Below, piece after piece: positions 1 to 10,346 of a DNA stretch of 10,346 nt. Origin of the DNA: Candidatus Zixiibacteriota bacterium (GTDB lineage: Bacteria; Zixibacteria; MSB-5A5; GN15; FEB-12); assembly GCA_030619345.1 (NCBI GenBank), contig JAUXBO010000058.1, forward strand, positions 1 to 10,346. Direction: 5' to 3'. Every line of letters starts with the position of its first letter. The first letter of the stretch is position 1. The notes below the pieces were generated by a model. It saw nothing but the letters and a program-made list of their open reading frames with translations, was not told where the DNA came from and ran no database searches. The translations under genes and the position numbers were made by a program.

Positions 1-2116
1 ATATTGCGACGAAAACTCTAGAGTTACCAACAATACTATAGTTTCGAACAGTTCAGGCATCGGGCTTCTGGATACCCGCTGCTATGTCACTAACAATATA
101 ATTGCGGAATCGAACGGACATGGAATTGCTGTTCTGAGAATGGAGGACCTTGATAAGGTAACGTACAATGACTTTCACAACAATGTTCCGAATTTTAGAT
201 TCATCTCACAGGCTGTTTCAGGGGATGTAAGTAATATATCAGCCGATCCTCGTTTTGTATGTCCGGAATTGAAAAACTACAAGATTCTCTTTGATTCCCC
301 ATGCATCGACGCCGGACATCCTTCACTACTTTATCGCGACCCGGACGGAAGCATATCAGACATTGGCTCCCACTTCATAGGTGAAACTCACCCACCAATT
401 CCAACAAACTTAATATTATCACCTACTATGGATTACCGTGAGAACATTACACTGACTGGTCAGCCGCAAGTAAGTTGGAATATCAGCAGTCAACCGCAAA
501 TACTCCAATCTGCATACCATTTTCTGGTTGTTAGTGACGGTGATACAATTTGGAATTCCGGCAGAATCTCATGCATCTCAAATCGGGTCGACTGGCAGGG
601 CCCTGACTTACCATTTTGGAAGAATCTCAGACTCTATGTAAGGCTGGAAGGTGACGGTGATTGGGGTGAGTGGCAGTTAACGGACTTCAGGGTTAGAGGC
701 CCCTCAGAGATAGCCATTCCAGATGACTTTTCAAGTATTCAGGATGCAATAGATATGGCAGTTGACGAGGATACATTGCAGTTTGGTCCTGGTATATTTT
801 CCGAAAAGTTTGTCGTCCTGGACAAAAGCCTCAATTTCATTGGAGCTGAAAACAAGCACACGACCATGTTTGACTATTCCAATGACACAGCGTTCATACT
901 AATTGGGATCGGTGGAGATGCCCACGTTAGAATCTCAAATGTGATGATCCAGAACGCGTTCGGCGAGGGCCACATTTCACGTGGAATATCTGTTGGTGAT
1001 TCGGCCACAGTCCAGATTGACAACTGTTTCTTCAAAGATTGGTCTGGCTTTCGGATAGGGATTCTGGCAATGGACAATTCCAAGTTAGCCATTCTCGATT
1101 GTACATTCCGTTCGATGGACGTGTTATCCGTTATCCATGCGTACAGATCCCGGCCTACCGAAGATACTGTGTTGGTGTGCGATGGTAATATATTTGATGG
1201 AGGAACATCTCTCGTACACGTCACCTTTGAAAGAGCATCTGGAACAGTTGAAGGAAATACATTTTTCGGCGGCTCCACCGCTGTAGCAGCCAGTAGCACC
1301 ATTCTAAACATTTATAATAATATTATATCTTCGATGAGCGGACCCGCATTAATAATAGGTTCCGCGACGTTCGTACTCGAATACAACGACTTTTGGCAAT
1401 CATCAATCAGTGATTTGACGTTGAGTCAAGGAATTGGAAACATTGTAAGTGATCCGATGTTTGTCGATGCACTGAATTCCGACTTCAATCTCAAGCCCGG
1501 TTCACCCTGCATTGATGCCGGCCATCCAAACCCGATCTACAATGACCCAAACTACACTCGTAGCGATATGGGAGCATTCCCAGACCAACTGGCACGAGCA
1601 AAAATAAAGCCGGATACACTTCTCCGGGCAATGGCCAATTCGCTCAATGAAATAACTGGCACCGTGTTAATCGGCAACTTTCAGGACTTTGCGGAACACC
1701 AGGTAGATCTAAATTCGATAACTATCAACAATTCGGTACCGGTTACTAATCTCACAATTAATTTGCCAACGGACGGTATTACTTCAAAGACGCTTGCAGG
1801 TACATTCGACCTCAGGGAACTGGCGAAGTCAATCACGTTCAACACTACAACATACGATACGCTGATCAGTGTGTCCGGTCACACATATGATGGTTCCGTA
1901 TTCCTCGCCTATGCATCGATGACGCTGTTCGGAAGACAGCTTACACGGCTATCTACTGAAAGCAAGCTGAACGAAGATGTTCTTCGATTAGTGAATCAAC
2001 TCTTCTTGGGGTCAAACGACGATATTGGCGATGATCCGCCACTAGACTCGAATAATCCGCTGAATATCGTTGACCTCGTCAAAGCGGTAGAAAAAATGCT
2101 CCAGGAAGAAATGTAG
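1..2116 (+). CDS. Right-handed beta-helix surface/secreted protein, 3' part (5' end outside window)
   Basis: The frame is open from base 2 with no stop, so the first ATG at 140 is internal; 704 residues are visible and the true start lies upstream. Domains in order are: the end of one beta-helix (about 2-240, rich in short NN-x-I turns); a closing module ending in SPCIDAGHP (about 242-376); a beta-sandwich region of fibronectin-III or rhamnosidase-N-domain style (about 390-705, ending in a W-G-E-W strand); a second beta-helix (about 713-1440) opening with IPDDFSSIQDAID, the usual first turn of NosD/DUF1565-like helices; and a second SPCIDAGHP module (about 1448-1583). A separate C-terminal beta-rich domain and an acidic, Asp/Asn-rich tail with a NIVDLV helix complete it. 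Such proteins are exported and often bind or cleave polysaccharide, but I see no catalytic signature, so the function is unknown. The gene ends 6 bp from a convergent transporter gene. It looks more AT-rich than the protease gene (two 60-base lines counted at 42-45% GC against 53% for one protease line). Confidence 0.88.
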   Translation, partial: YCDENSRVTNNTIVSNSSGIGLLDTRCYVTNNIIAESNGHGIAVLRMEDLDKVTYNDFHNNVPNFRFISQAVSGDVSNISADPRFVCPELKNYKILFDSPCIDAGHPSLLYRDPDGSISDIGSHFIGETHPPIPTNLILSPTMDYRENITLTGQPQVSWNISSQPQILQSAYHFLVVSDGDTIWNSGRISCISNRVDWQGPDLPFWKNLRLYVRLEGDGDWGEWQLTDFRVRGPSEIAIPDDFSSIQDAIDMAVDEDTLQFGPGIFSEKFVVLDKSLNFIGAENKHTTMFDYSNDTAFILIGIGGDAHVRISNVMIQNAFGEGHISRGISVGDSATVQIDNCFFKDWSGFRIGILAMDNSKLAILDCTFRSMDVLSVIHAYRSRPTEDTVLVCDGNIFDGGTSLVHVTFERASGTVEGNTFFGGSTAVAASSTILNIYNNIISSMSGPALIIGSATFVLEYNDFWQSSISDLTLSQGIGNIVSDPMFVDALNSDFNLKPGSPCIDAGHPNPIYNDPNYTRSDMGAFPDQLARAKIKPDTLLRAMANSLNEITGTVLIGNFQDFAEHQVDLNSITINNSVPVTNLTINLPTDGITSKTLAGTFDLRELAKSITFNTTTYDTLISVSGHTYDGSVFLAYASMTLFGRQLTRLSTESKLNEDVLRLVNQLFLGSNDDIGDDPPLDSNNPLNIVDLVKAVEKMLQEEM

Positions 2117-5100
2117 CCCCCCCTACATCACCCACTGACAGAGAAGGGCGGCGAGGATTGCCGCCGGGTTACCAACCGCATAGCCAACCAGAGCCATTAG
2201 AATCGAAACCGGAACCAAAGCCGGATTGTGAAACGCAGCGACAATCGGTGCCGAAGCTGCCCCGCCAATATTGGCCGCCGATGAAATCGCGGCTGTATGT
2301 ACATCAACTTTGAAAATCCGTGCCGCCGCTACCAAGAAAGCTCCGTGAATGAAAATCCAGACATAAGCACCAGCCAAGAACCAAAAGACCGACATACTCA
2401 AATCAGACAGATCCGCCTTGGCTCCCATGCGCGCCACAAACAGATAGACCAGCGCCATTGCCATCGCATGCGAGCCCGGTATCTTGCTCGCCCGTGTGAA
2501 CGATAAACTGACGCCGATCACAGTTACGATAAGGATTTTGTACGTGCTGGTTGAAAAAACCGGAGGAACCTCGGGAATCATATTGGCCAGCCATGTCGCC
2601 AGTGCCGTTGCCGCGAAACCGTAAAAAGTAAGATAGAGAATATGCCGCATCTCCATCCTCCCTTTGTCTATCATCAGTTCCTTGGCCGCCGCCTTCATTT
2701 TTTCCATTCTCTCGTGCGACATGCCGGTGAATTTATTAAACCATGCAGCGTAATTCTTACTCGCCAGGAGAATTGGCAGCCAGACCAAGTAGACAGCGTT
2801 GTCAGCAATTACGGCATATCCAAAATCAAGCGAGGTTTCATCCAATTCGACTGCAGCCGCGATTGAAGCCATGTTAGCCGTACCGCCAATCCAACTCCCG
2901 GCCAGAGCCGCAAATCCTTTCCATGCATCCGGTCCCAAACCAGTCTTGACCAGCCATAACGATATCGGTGCCCCCACGACCACCCCGAGCGTTCCGAGCA
3001 GCATCACGAAAATACCCTTACCCATAACTTTAACTGTTGCCCGTAAGTCTACATTCAACAACATAATACATAAGAATACCGGCAAAATACTGGAGCCCAT
3101 AAAATCGTATACTGGTGATTTTGCAGGGATAACTCCAGAGTTAGAGAGTGCGACCGGAACGAGATAGATGAAAAACAGTGGAGGTAAGTAATTGAAAACC
3201 TTCCAGCCAGTTTTTTTCTCAAGGTAAAAAAAGAATGAAGTAACGGCCGCCAGTGCTGCAAGGACTCCGGCTGGTGAAGAGATGATACTTTCCAAATCAG
3301 CGCTCCTGTGAGGATATTGAATTTCCTCGAATGTAACCTATTTGCTCCCAAATTTCAAACAGAAAGCCAGATTCCCGGTCGCCAGTCGGAGAGAATTCAA
3401 CTATATTGCATCCAAATGAGTGTCCCCCGCCTAAAAGACGAATACTTCCTGGCCAAATGCTGCAACCCAGCCATAGACGACGAGATAATCGGCTACTATA
3501 GCTATGATAACCTGCTGAAAGTGCATCGGAAAGACTGCCCAAATCTGGCCAAGGCCGAGCCGGAAAGACTGGTCGCACTCGAATGGTCGGATATCCTCGC
3601 TGAGATTGGTTTTGAGCCGGATTCAGACTATGACCAGCTTGATGATACCGACTTCGCCATTCTAAAGCATCACCTTGAATACGATATCGACTACTCGCTC
3701 ATGGTGGCCAAAATGCTGCCAATTCCCAAGCAGGAAGCCTTTGATCGGCACCGCAAGTTGCGCAACTGGAAACTACTTGAGCGTGTCGATGCGGTCATGG
3801 TTCGCTACCGCAAGGGGGTTGTCGACAACAAATGGATTAAACACCGTAATCACACCTACTTTCGCCTCACTCCCAAAGGGAGAAAGTACATCGAATATCG
3901 GGACCGCCAACCCGGCTAGGTGGTTAACCTGTCCATAACCTGAACCGAGACACGCCATAAAAAGGCTTGCGAGACACAACATTACAGACTAAAATCCGTA
4001 TAACTGTGACAATGATAAGTACACATCAGAATAACTATAAAATGCTATGAAGGAGCCCCCATGCGCCGACTCTTATTTTTCTGCTTTGCGCTAATCCTCT
4101 CGCTCAGCTTCGTGACTGCTGACATCGCCAATGCCGGCCGCCGGGTCAAATTGCCAGGCCAGTCGTCATCCAAAGGTGAGTCAAACGGCGACAAATCAAA
4201 ACCAAATGGCAAAAAGAAATCATTTAGTAAACTAACCAAGGACAAAGTCAAAACCGAGGGGTTCTTCACCTTCTATCAGGATACAACCGATAATAGTGTC
4301 TTGATGATGATTAAGCCCGACCAGATAGGCCCGGTCTATCTTTGCGGCATGTCCAGGACAGCGGCTGAAGGCGCTTATTTTGATGCCGGCGCTATGCAGG
4401 GATCGTTCCCATTCTTTTTTGAACGAGTCGGCAACAAGCTGATGATGATGGAAAAAAACGTCCGATTCAGGGCCGACACTTCTTCTACCCTGGCGCGGGC
4501 CATCCCCAAGGGCATCTCCGACCACCTGTTTGCAGCAACCAAAGTTCTGTCCAACGAGGATGATTCGGGAGCGTTCCTGGTCAACCCGGCTGACTTTTTT
4601 GTGCGGGACATTAACAACATCGGGTATTTTCTCGGTAAACGTGCACATACCGGACTCAGTTTCGATAAAGGCAACAGCTACTTCACCGAAATAAAGTCAT
4701 TCCCATTCAACTCTGAACTTGAAGTCCGCGCCCATTTCAAAACGAACAATCCACTTCGCGCGCACACCATGCAGAATTCATACAGTATGTTCCATACCTA
4801 TCACTATTCACTCTCGGCTCTTCCGGAATCTGATTTCACGCCTCGCATCGCCGATGACCGGGTTGGACACTTTCTGACCCTCTATCAGGATTACAGCAAC
4901 CTGACCGATCCCGATGCTTATGTGCGCTATGTAGAGCGCTGGAACTTGAAGAAGAAGAATCCGGATGCCAGGGTGTCGGACCCGGTTGACCCGATTGTAT
5001 TCTATGTCGACAACACCGTGCCGGAAGAATATCGTGACGCAGTTGCAGAAGGAATTGAATTCTGGAACTACGCGTTCGATGAATTGGGTTTTCGAAATGC

Positions 5101-8100
5101 TATCATAGCCAGGCAGATGTCCGACACGGCCGACTGGGATGCCGCGGACGTCCGTTATAACGTCGTCCAGTGGATCATAAATCCCGGGGCATCTTATGCA
5201 GTTGGACCAAGTCACTCGAATCCGTATACGGGCGAAATCTACGATGCCGACGTCAGGGTTAGTGTCGATTTCATTCGGCACATGTTCATGAATGCCGAGA
5301 ATTTCATCGGTCCGGTCTCTCAGGACGGTATGCTGTTTGAAGAAGATGACCCGATGAAAGAGATGTTGGAGCATAACCCACGCTTTTGCAACTACGGTAC
5401 CGAAGCGGCCAAGGAGGCTGCGTTTGGCCTGGCCTATATATCTTCCCTTGGAGATTTTGCCGACAAGGACAAAATGACCAAGGAATATATTCACGCTTAT
5501 ATCGTAGAATTGGTCGCACATGAGGTCGGTCATACTCTGGGCCTGCGCCACAATTTCAAGGCATCCACGATTTACACGCTTGACCAAATCAACGATCCTT
5601 CCTGGACCAAACAGAACGGTACTGTTGGTTCCATTATGGACTATGTCCCACCGAACATTGCTGGCAAAGGAAAGGAACAAGGCGAGTTCTACTGCTCGGT
5701 TCCGGGACCGTACGACAAGTGGGCAATAGAATACTCATACACTGATTTTGGCGATCTGTCTACCGAGGAGGAACTTCCTCTACTAAAAGAGATCGCCGAC
5801 CGCTCTCCGGAGCACAACCTGATCTATGCCACCGACGAAGACGCCTACGGCCCGTCAGTCGACCCGACCTGCACCATGTTTGATCTGGGAGCCGATCCTA
5901 TCGCCTATTGCGAACACAAGATTGGCCTGACCAAAGAACTCTGGACCAACGCTATCAAGCAGTTCGAAGAACCGGGTGAGCGTTATCAGAAAATCCGAAC
6001 TGTGTTCGGATACGGTTGGCGTTCGTACATTGAGTCAGCGAGGCTTGCATCGAAATATATTGGCGGACTTTATCATAGTCGACATCATATCGGTGACGTA
6101 AACGGAAAGATTCCGTTTACACCGGTTCCGGCCGCTGAACAACGAAGGGCCATGCAATTCCTGGCCAAGAACATTTTCGCCGCCGATGCATTCGAGTTCT
6201 CTCCTGACCTATTGAACAAATTACAGCCGGAAAGATTCCCTGGATTCAACTATTCCTTTAGGTCAACTCAACTGGATTATCCTATTCACAACATAGTCCT
6301 GTATGTACAGAACAACGCCATCTGGACGTTATACAATACTCGAGTACTGGCCCGTCTGCGTGATAACCAGCTTCGTCTGAAGCCGGGCGAAGAGGGCTAT
6401 ACTATGACGGATATGTTCACCGACACTCGTCGCGCTATCTGGGGCGAAATCGTCGGCCCGAAAAATGTCAACTCGTGGCGACGCCAGTTGCAAATGTCAC
6501 ACCTGACCCGGTTGCTCGGGATTTTCCTGGGAAGCGCCGCCAACTATCCTTACGATGCGCGAGCATTGGCCGGAAACGATCTTGATATTATTGAAGGCGC
6601 CATTAAGAACGGTGTGAATTCTTCGGCCATCAATGTAGTCACCAAGGCTCATTTCAAGGAAGTGCTGCGCCAGATTAATGCCGCCAAAGGAGCCGACCGG
6701 GAATTCCTCGGAAGTACTTTCTAAAGATAGCATTAATAATTAGACTGCAATTATCAGGCGGGGACTCTGTCCCCGCCTTCTCATTGGAGGCAACGCCCAG
6801 ATGGACAGTAAGCTAATTGAATTCCTGAATAGCCATGCGTCCTGTCGTAACTTCACGAGTCAAAAGATATCTCCCGAACAAGAACGGATCATCGTCACTA
6901 CGGCTCAGAGATCACCAACTTCTTCCAATCTGCAAGCGTATTCAATCGTGGGTGTCAGAGAGCAAGCCACCAAAGTACGCCTTGCGAAACTGTGCGGCTC
7001 GCAAGATCATGTAGCTCAGTCATCACTTTTTCTTGTCTTTTGTGCGGACTTGTACCGTCTAAGTGCATTGAACAAAAGCCGTGGCTATAGCTTCACTGGC
7101 GAGTGGACAGAATTATTTATCGTTGCGACAGTCGATACCTCTCTTGCCGCCTGTCGAGCTCTCATGACCGCGCAAGCGATGGGAATGGGTGGGGTTATGG
7201 TGGGAGGTATTCGAAACGATCCGGAGGCGGTCTGCAAATTGCTCAACCTGCCAGAGTTTGTCTACCCGGTAATGGGCATGTCATTAGGCTTTCCAAACAA
7301 GAAGCCCAAAGTTAAGCCGCGGCTTCCGCTGCAGGCGGTTTATTTCAACGAGCGTTATATTCCCAGTCTATTTGAAGAGAGTATCAGCGAATATGACAGG
7401 ACTATTGATTCTATTGGCTATCTCAAAGGGCGCGAAGTCAGGCCGGAAGACTATCCTGAGTTTCAAGGCGAGTATAGCTGGTCGGAGCATACGGCACGAC
7501 AAATGTCAGGTGATAACCGCTCGGCTTCCGTACGAACACACATGCTGGAGTTTCTTAAATCAAGAGGCTTTCTACGCAAGTAATCATTCGGATGTTCCAT
7601 CTTCCTTCGCCTCATAGAAATACTTGATATAGTTCCATGCATCGGCGGCTGTATCGGCATAAACAAAGAGGTTCAAATCTTCCTCATCAATTGTCCCCTC
7701 TTTAACCAACTTGTCAAAATTCATCACTTTGCGCCAGTACTTTTCTCCAAACAAAACAATCGGCAGTGGTGGTGTTTTCTGAGTCTGAACCAACGTCAGA
7801 GCTTCAAAGAGTTCATCCAGAGTACCATAACCTCCGGGGAATGCGACAAGCGCCTTTGCACGCAAAAAGAAGTGCATCTTACGCAATGCAAAATAATGAA
7901 ACTGCAGACAGAGCTCGGGTGAAATATACGGATTCGGCGCCTGCTCCATTGGCAATGTGATGTTCAATCCGATAGATTTCGCTCCGATATCGCTGGCGCC
8001 ACGATTGGCAGCTTCCATAATACCCGGTCCCCCACCGGTCACGATCACCCATTGATGATAGTCGAAACTTTGGCCTTCGGCTGACACCAAACGACCGAAT

Positions 8101-10346
8101 TCTCTGGCTTCATCATAGTAGCCTGATTTAGCGAGTATTGACTTGGCGATCCGAAGCTTTTTCCTCAGTGCCTTGTCGTCGGGCTTGCGTTCTATCGCAC
8201 GCTGCAACTTATTGACTTTTTTCTGAGCCTCTTTTGGTTCGATAATCCGCGTACCACCAAACACTACAATGGTCGACTCGATCTTGTGTCGCCTGAGTAT
8301 CTGCTCCGGCTTGAGCAATTCCAACTGCAGCCGGATCGGTCGATTGTAGTCTTCCTCCAGAAAGTCGAGATCCTTGTACGCAATTCTATAGGCGGGCGAT
8401 CTCTCCAAGAGGCCGAGTCTCTTTTCTCTATCCTTGCTGTTTCTGATTTTCTTTGCGCACATATTTTAGAATTCCTCTATAGTTCTATGGTCTGGTCCAT
8501 CTCGGGCACCAGACATTTCCATCCTTTTTCGTTCCTAATCTGCTCCGCCATTGCTTCGGAGCGCGACTCTTCACCGTGAACGACAAACACCCGTGACGGG
8601 TTCAAGTTCTCTCGATCAAGCCAGTGAAGCAGTTCATAAGAGTCAGCATGACCCGAAAGTCCGGGCTGATGCACCACCTTCGCATTTACCTCTATCGGAG
8701 TCTTGTGGATTCTCACCGTTTTTTCCCCATCCGAGATTCTTCGGCCCAGGGTTCCTTCCGCCATGAATCCAACCAGTGCCAGAGTGGTCTGCGGATCGGG
8801 CAACCGATTAATCAGGTGGTGCAAAATTCTCCCTCCGGACAACATACCGGAAGCTGATATTATTATTCCAGGACCTTTTAGTTCATTCAGTTTTTTGGAC
8901 GCCTTGCGTTTCCTGTGAAGAATGACATTCTTGCCCCCCACCGGACATTTCTCACCTCCCAGAAGATCCTTATTAACCGAATGATACTCAGAGTAGCGGC
9001 AGTAAATATCGGTTGCTTTGACCGCCATAGGTGAGTCAATATTAATGTCCATCTGCGGAATCTGTTTCTGTTTTATCAACACATTAATCATATAAATCAA
9101 CTGCTGAGTTCTACCGACTGCAAAAGCAGGAAAAAGCAAAACCGACTTGCGGTCAACAACATCATTGAGAAGTTCGCTCATCTCATGAAACGTATCAGAT
9201 GGCGGATGTACTTTCCCTCCGTACGTAGACTCACAAACAAGATAGTCAGTGACAGGTGGTGGTTGAGGATCGGATACCAGTGGTACTGCGTATCTCCCAA
9301 TATCTCCCGAGAACAGTACCGAGCGCCGTAAATTACCATCATTGTGGACGATCTCGACTGAAGCGGCTCCGAGGATATGCCCGGCAATATAATATCTGAG
9401 TTTAAGTTCTTTTCCGAGTTCCACCCACTGACCGTATGAGACCGGTCTGAACATACTATTTACCAGTTTGGCGTCATCGGAAGTAAACAACGGCAAGGCC
9501 GGCTTGTGGCGCGTAATACCCTTTCGGTTACGGTATTCAGCGTCTTCTTCCTGGATTTTTGCGGAGTCGGCCAATAGTACTTTGGCCATATCAATAGTCG
9601 GAGCTGTGGCTAATATCTCCCCTTTGAACCCCAGGGCAACAAGTTTTGGCAAGTAACCGATATGATCAATGTGTGCGTGAGTTAGGATGACGGCATCGAT
9701 TTCGGCAGGCTGGAACGGAAGTTCTTCCCAGTTTTTTCGGCGAATGTCACGCCTTCCTTGAAACATCCCACAATCGACCAGAAACTTTCGATCATTAATG
9801 GTTAGCAGATACTTGGAACCGGTCACAGTCTTTGCTGCGCCGTGAATGCCCAGGGTAATCAACTTGCGGCCACCAGTCGCTGCGAATCAGGTCCCATTCG
9901 ATTCACACGGATACTTTCAAGTTGATCCGCACAACTATACCTTTTCAGTAAAGAACTCCTGGATTGATTGCTCTATTGGCACTCCCAGACAAATTCCCAA
10001 CGAACGAGCCGTAGCCAGAACTGGGTGGTCGGGAGTGACTTTTCGTTGTTTTCCGGCCACGTCCTCAATCGGTACTGAGTCCATCTGGTTGTTCTGAAGA
10101 GCGACCATGCGACCGCTTTTTCCCTGAGCGACCAAATGGACGGCCTCGACACCAAACCGGGTTGCCAATATTCTATCAAACGCAGTTGGGGTCCCACCGC
10201 GTAATAGGTGACCGAGGATGGTAACTCGACACTCAATATTAGTCAGTCCTTCAATCTGGGCCGCTACCTGATGTGACACCCCCCCCAGTCTGATAGCATC
10301 CGGAGAATTCGCCACCGTTCGACTGACGACCATGTCGCCCCCCCTC

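Overview
The window carries eight protein genes on both strands of a moderate-GC bacterial chromosome. I see no rRNA, tRNA, CRISPR array, insertion sequence or prophage. Three features suggest an uncultured FCB-group lineage, with Zixibacteria or a relative as my best guess: a secreted beta-helix protein with SPCIDAG-type modules, a very large secreted Met-zincin, and the C-terminal style of the surface protein. That assignment rests on family resemblance only.

Layout. Positions 1-2116 (+) hold the 3' part of a multi-domain surface or secreted beta-helix protein that enters from the left edge. It converges, with 6 bp between stop codons, on a DUF819-family membrane transporter (2123-3295, -). 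A 120-bp divergent intergenic region with back-to-back predicted promoters separates the transporter from a 167-residue protein (3416-3919, +). This small protein joins a stand-alone RelA/SpoT-type zinc-finger (RIS/ZFD) domain to a winged helix and is the most unusual gene here. After a 141-bp gap with a good sigma70-like promoter comes an 887-residue secreted metzincin protease (4061-6724, +). A strong GC hairpin follows, then an NfsA/Frp-type FMN nitroreductase (6801-7583, +).

The right third is a minus-strand cluster read leftwards: the C-terminal end of a 6-phosphofructokinase (9935-10346, start outside the window), a beta-CASP metallo-beta-lactamase RNase (8477-9862), and a long LOG-family (TIGR00730) phosphoribohydrolase-like protein (7584-8462). 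The LOG gene's Shine-Dalgarno overlaps the RNase stop codon, so those two are probably translationally coupled. The LOG and nitroreductase stop codons abut with no base between them.

How the genes may work together. The right cluster combines glycolysis, RNA processing and nucleotide salvage, which would fit growth-related housekeeping. The surface protein and the metzincin are exported. The ZFD-winged-helix protein, divergent from a transporter, has the arrangement of a local regulator and its target. A role in stringent or ribosome-linked regulation is only suggested by its N-terminal domain. Two genes (the DUF819 transporter and the beta-CASP RNase) start with TTG.
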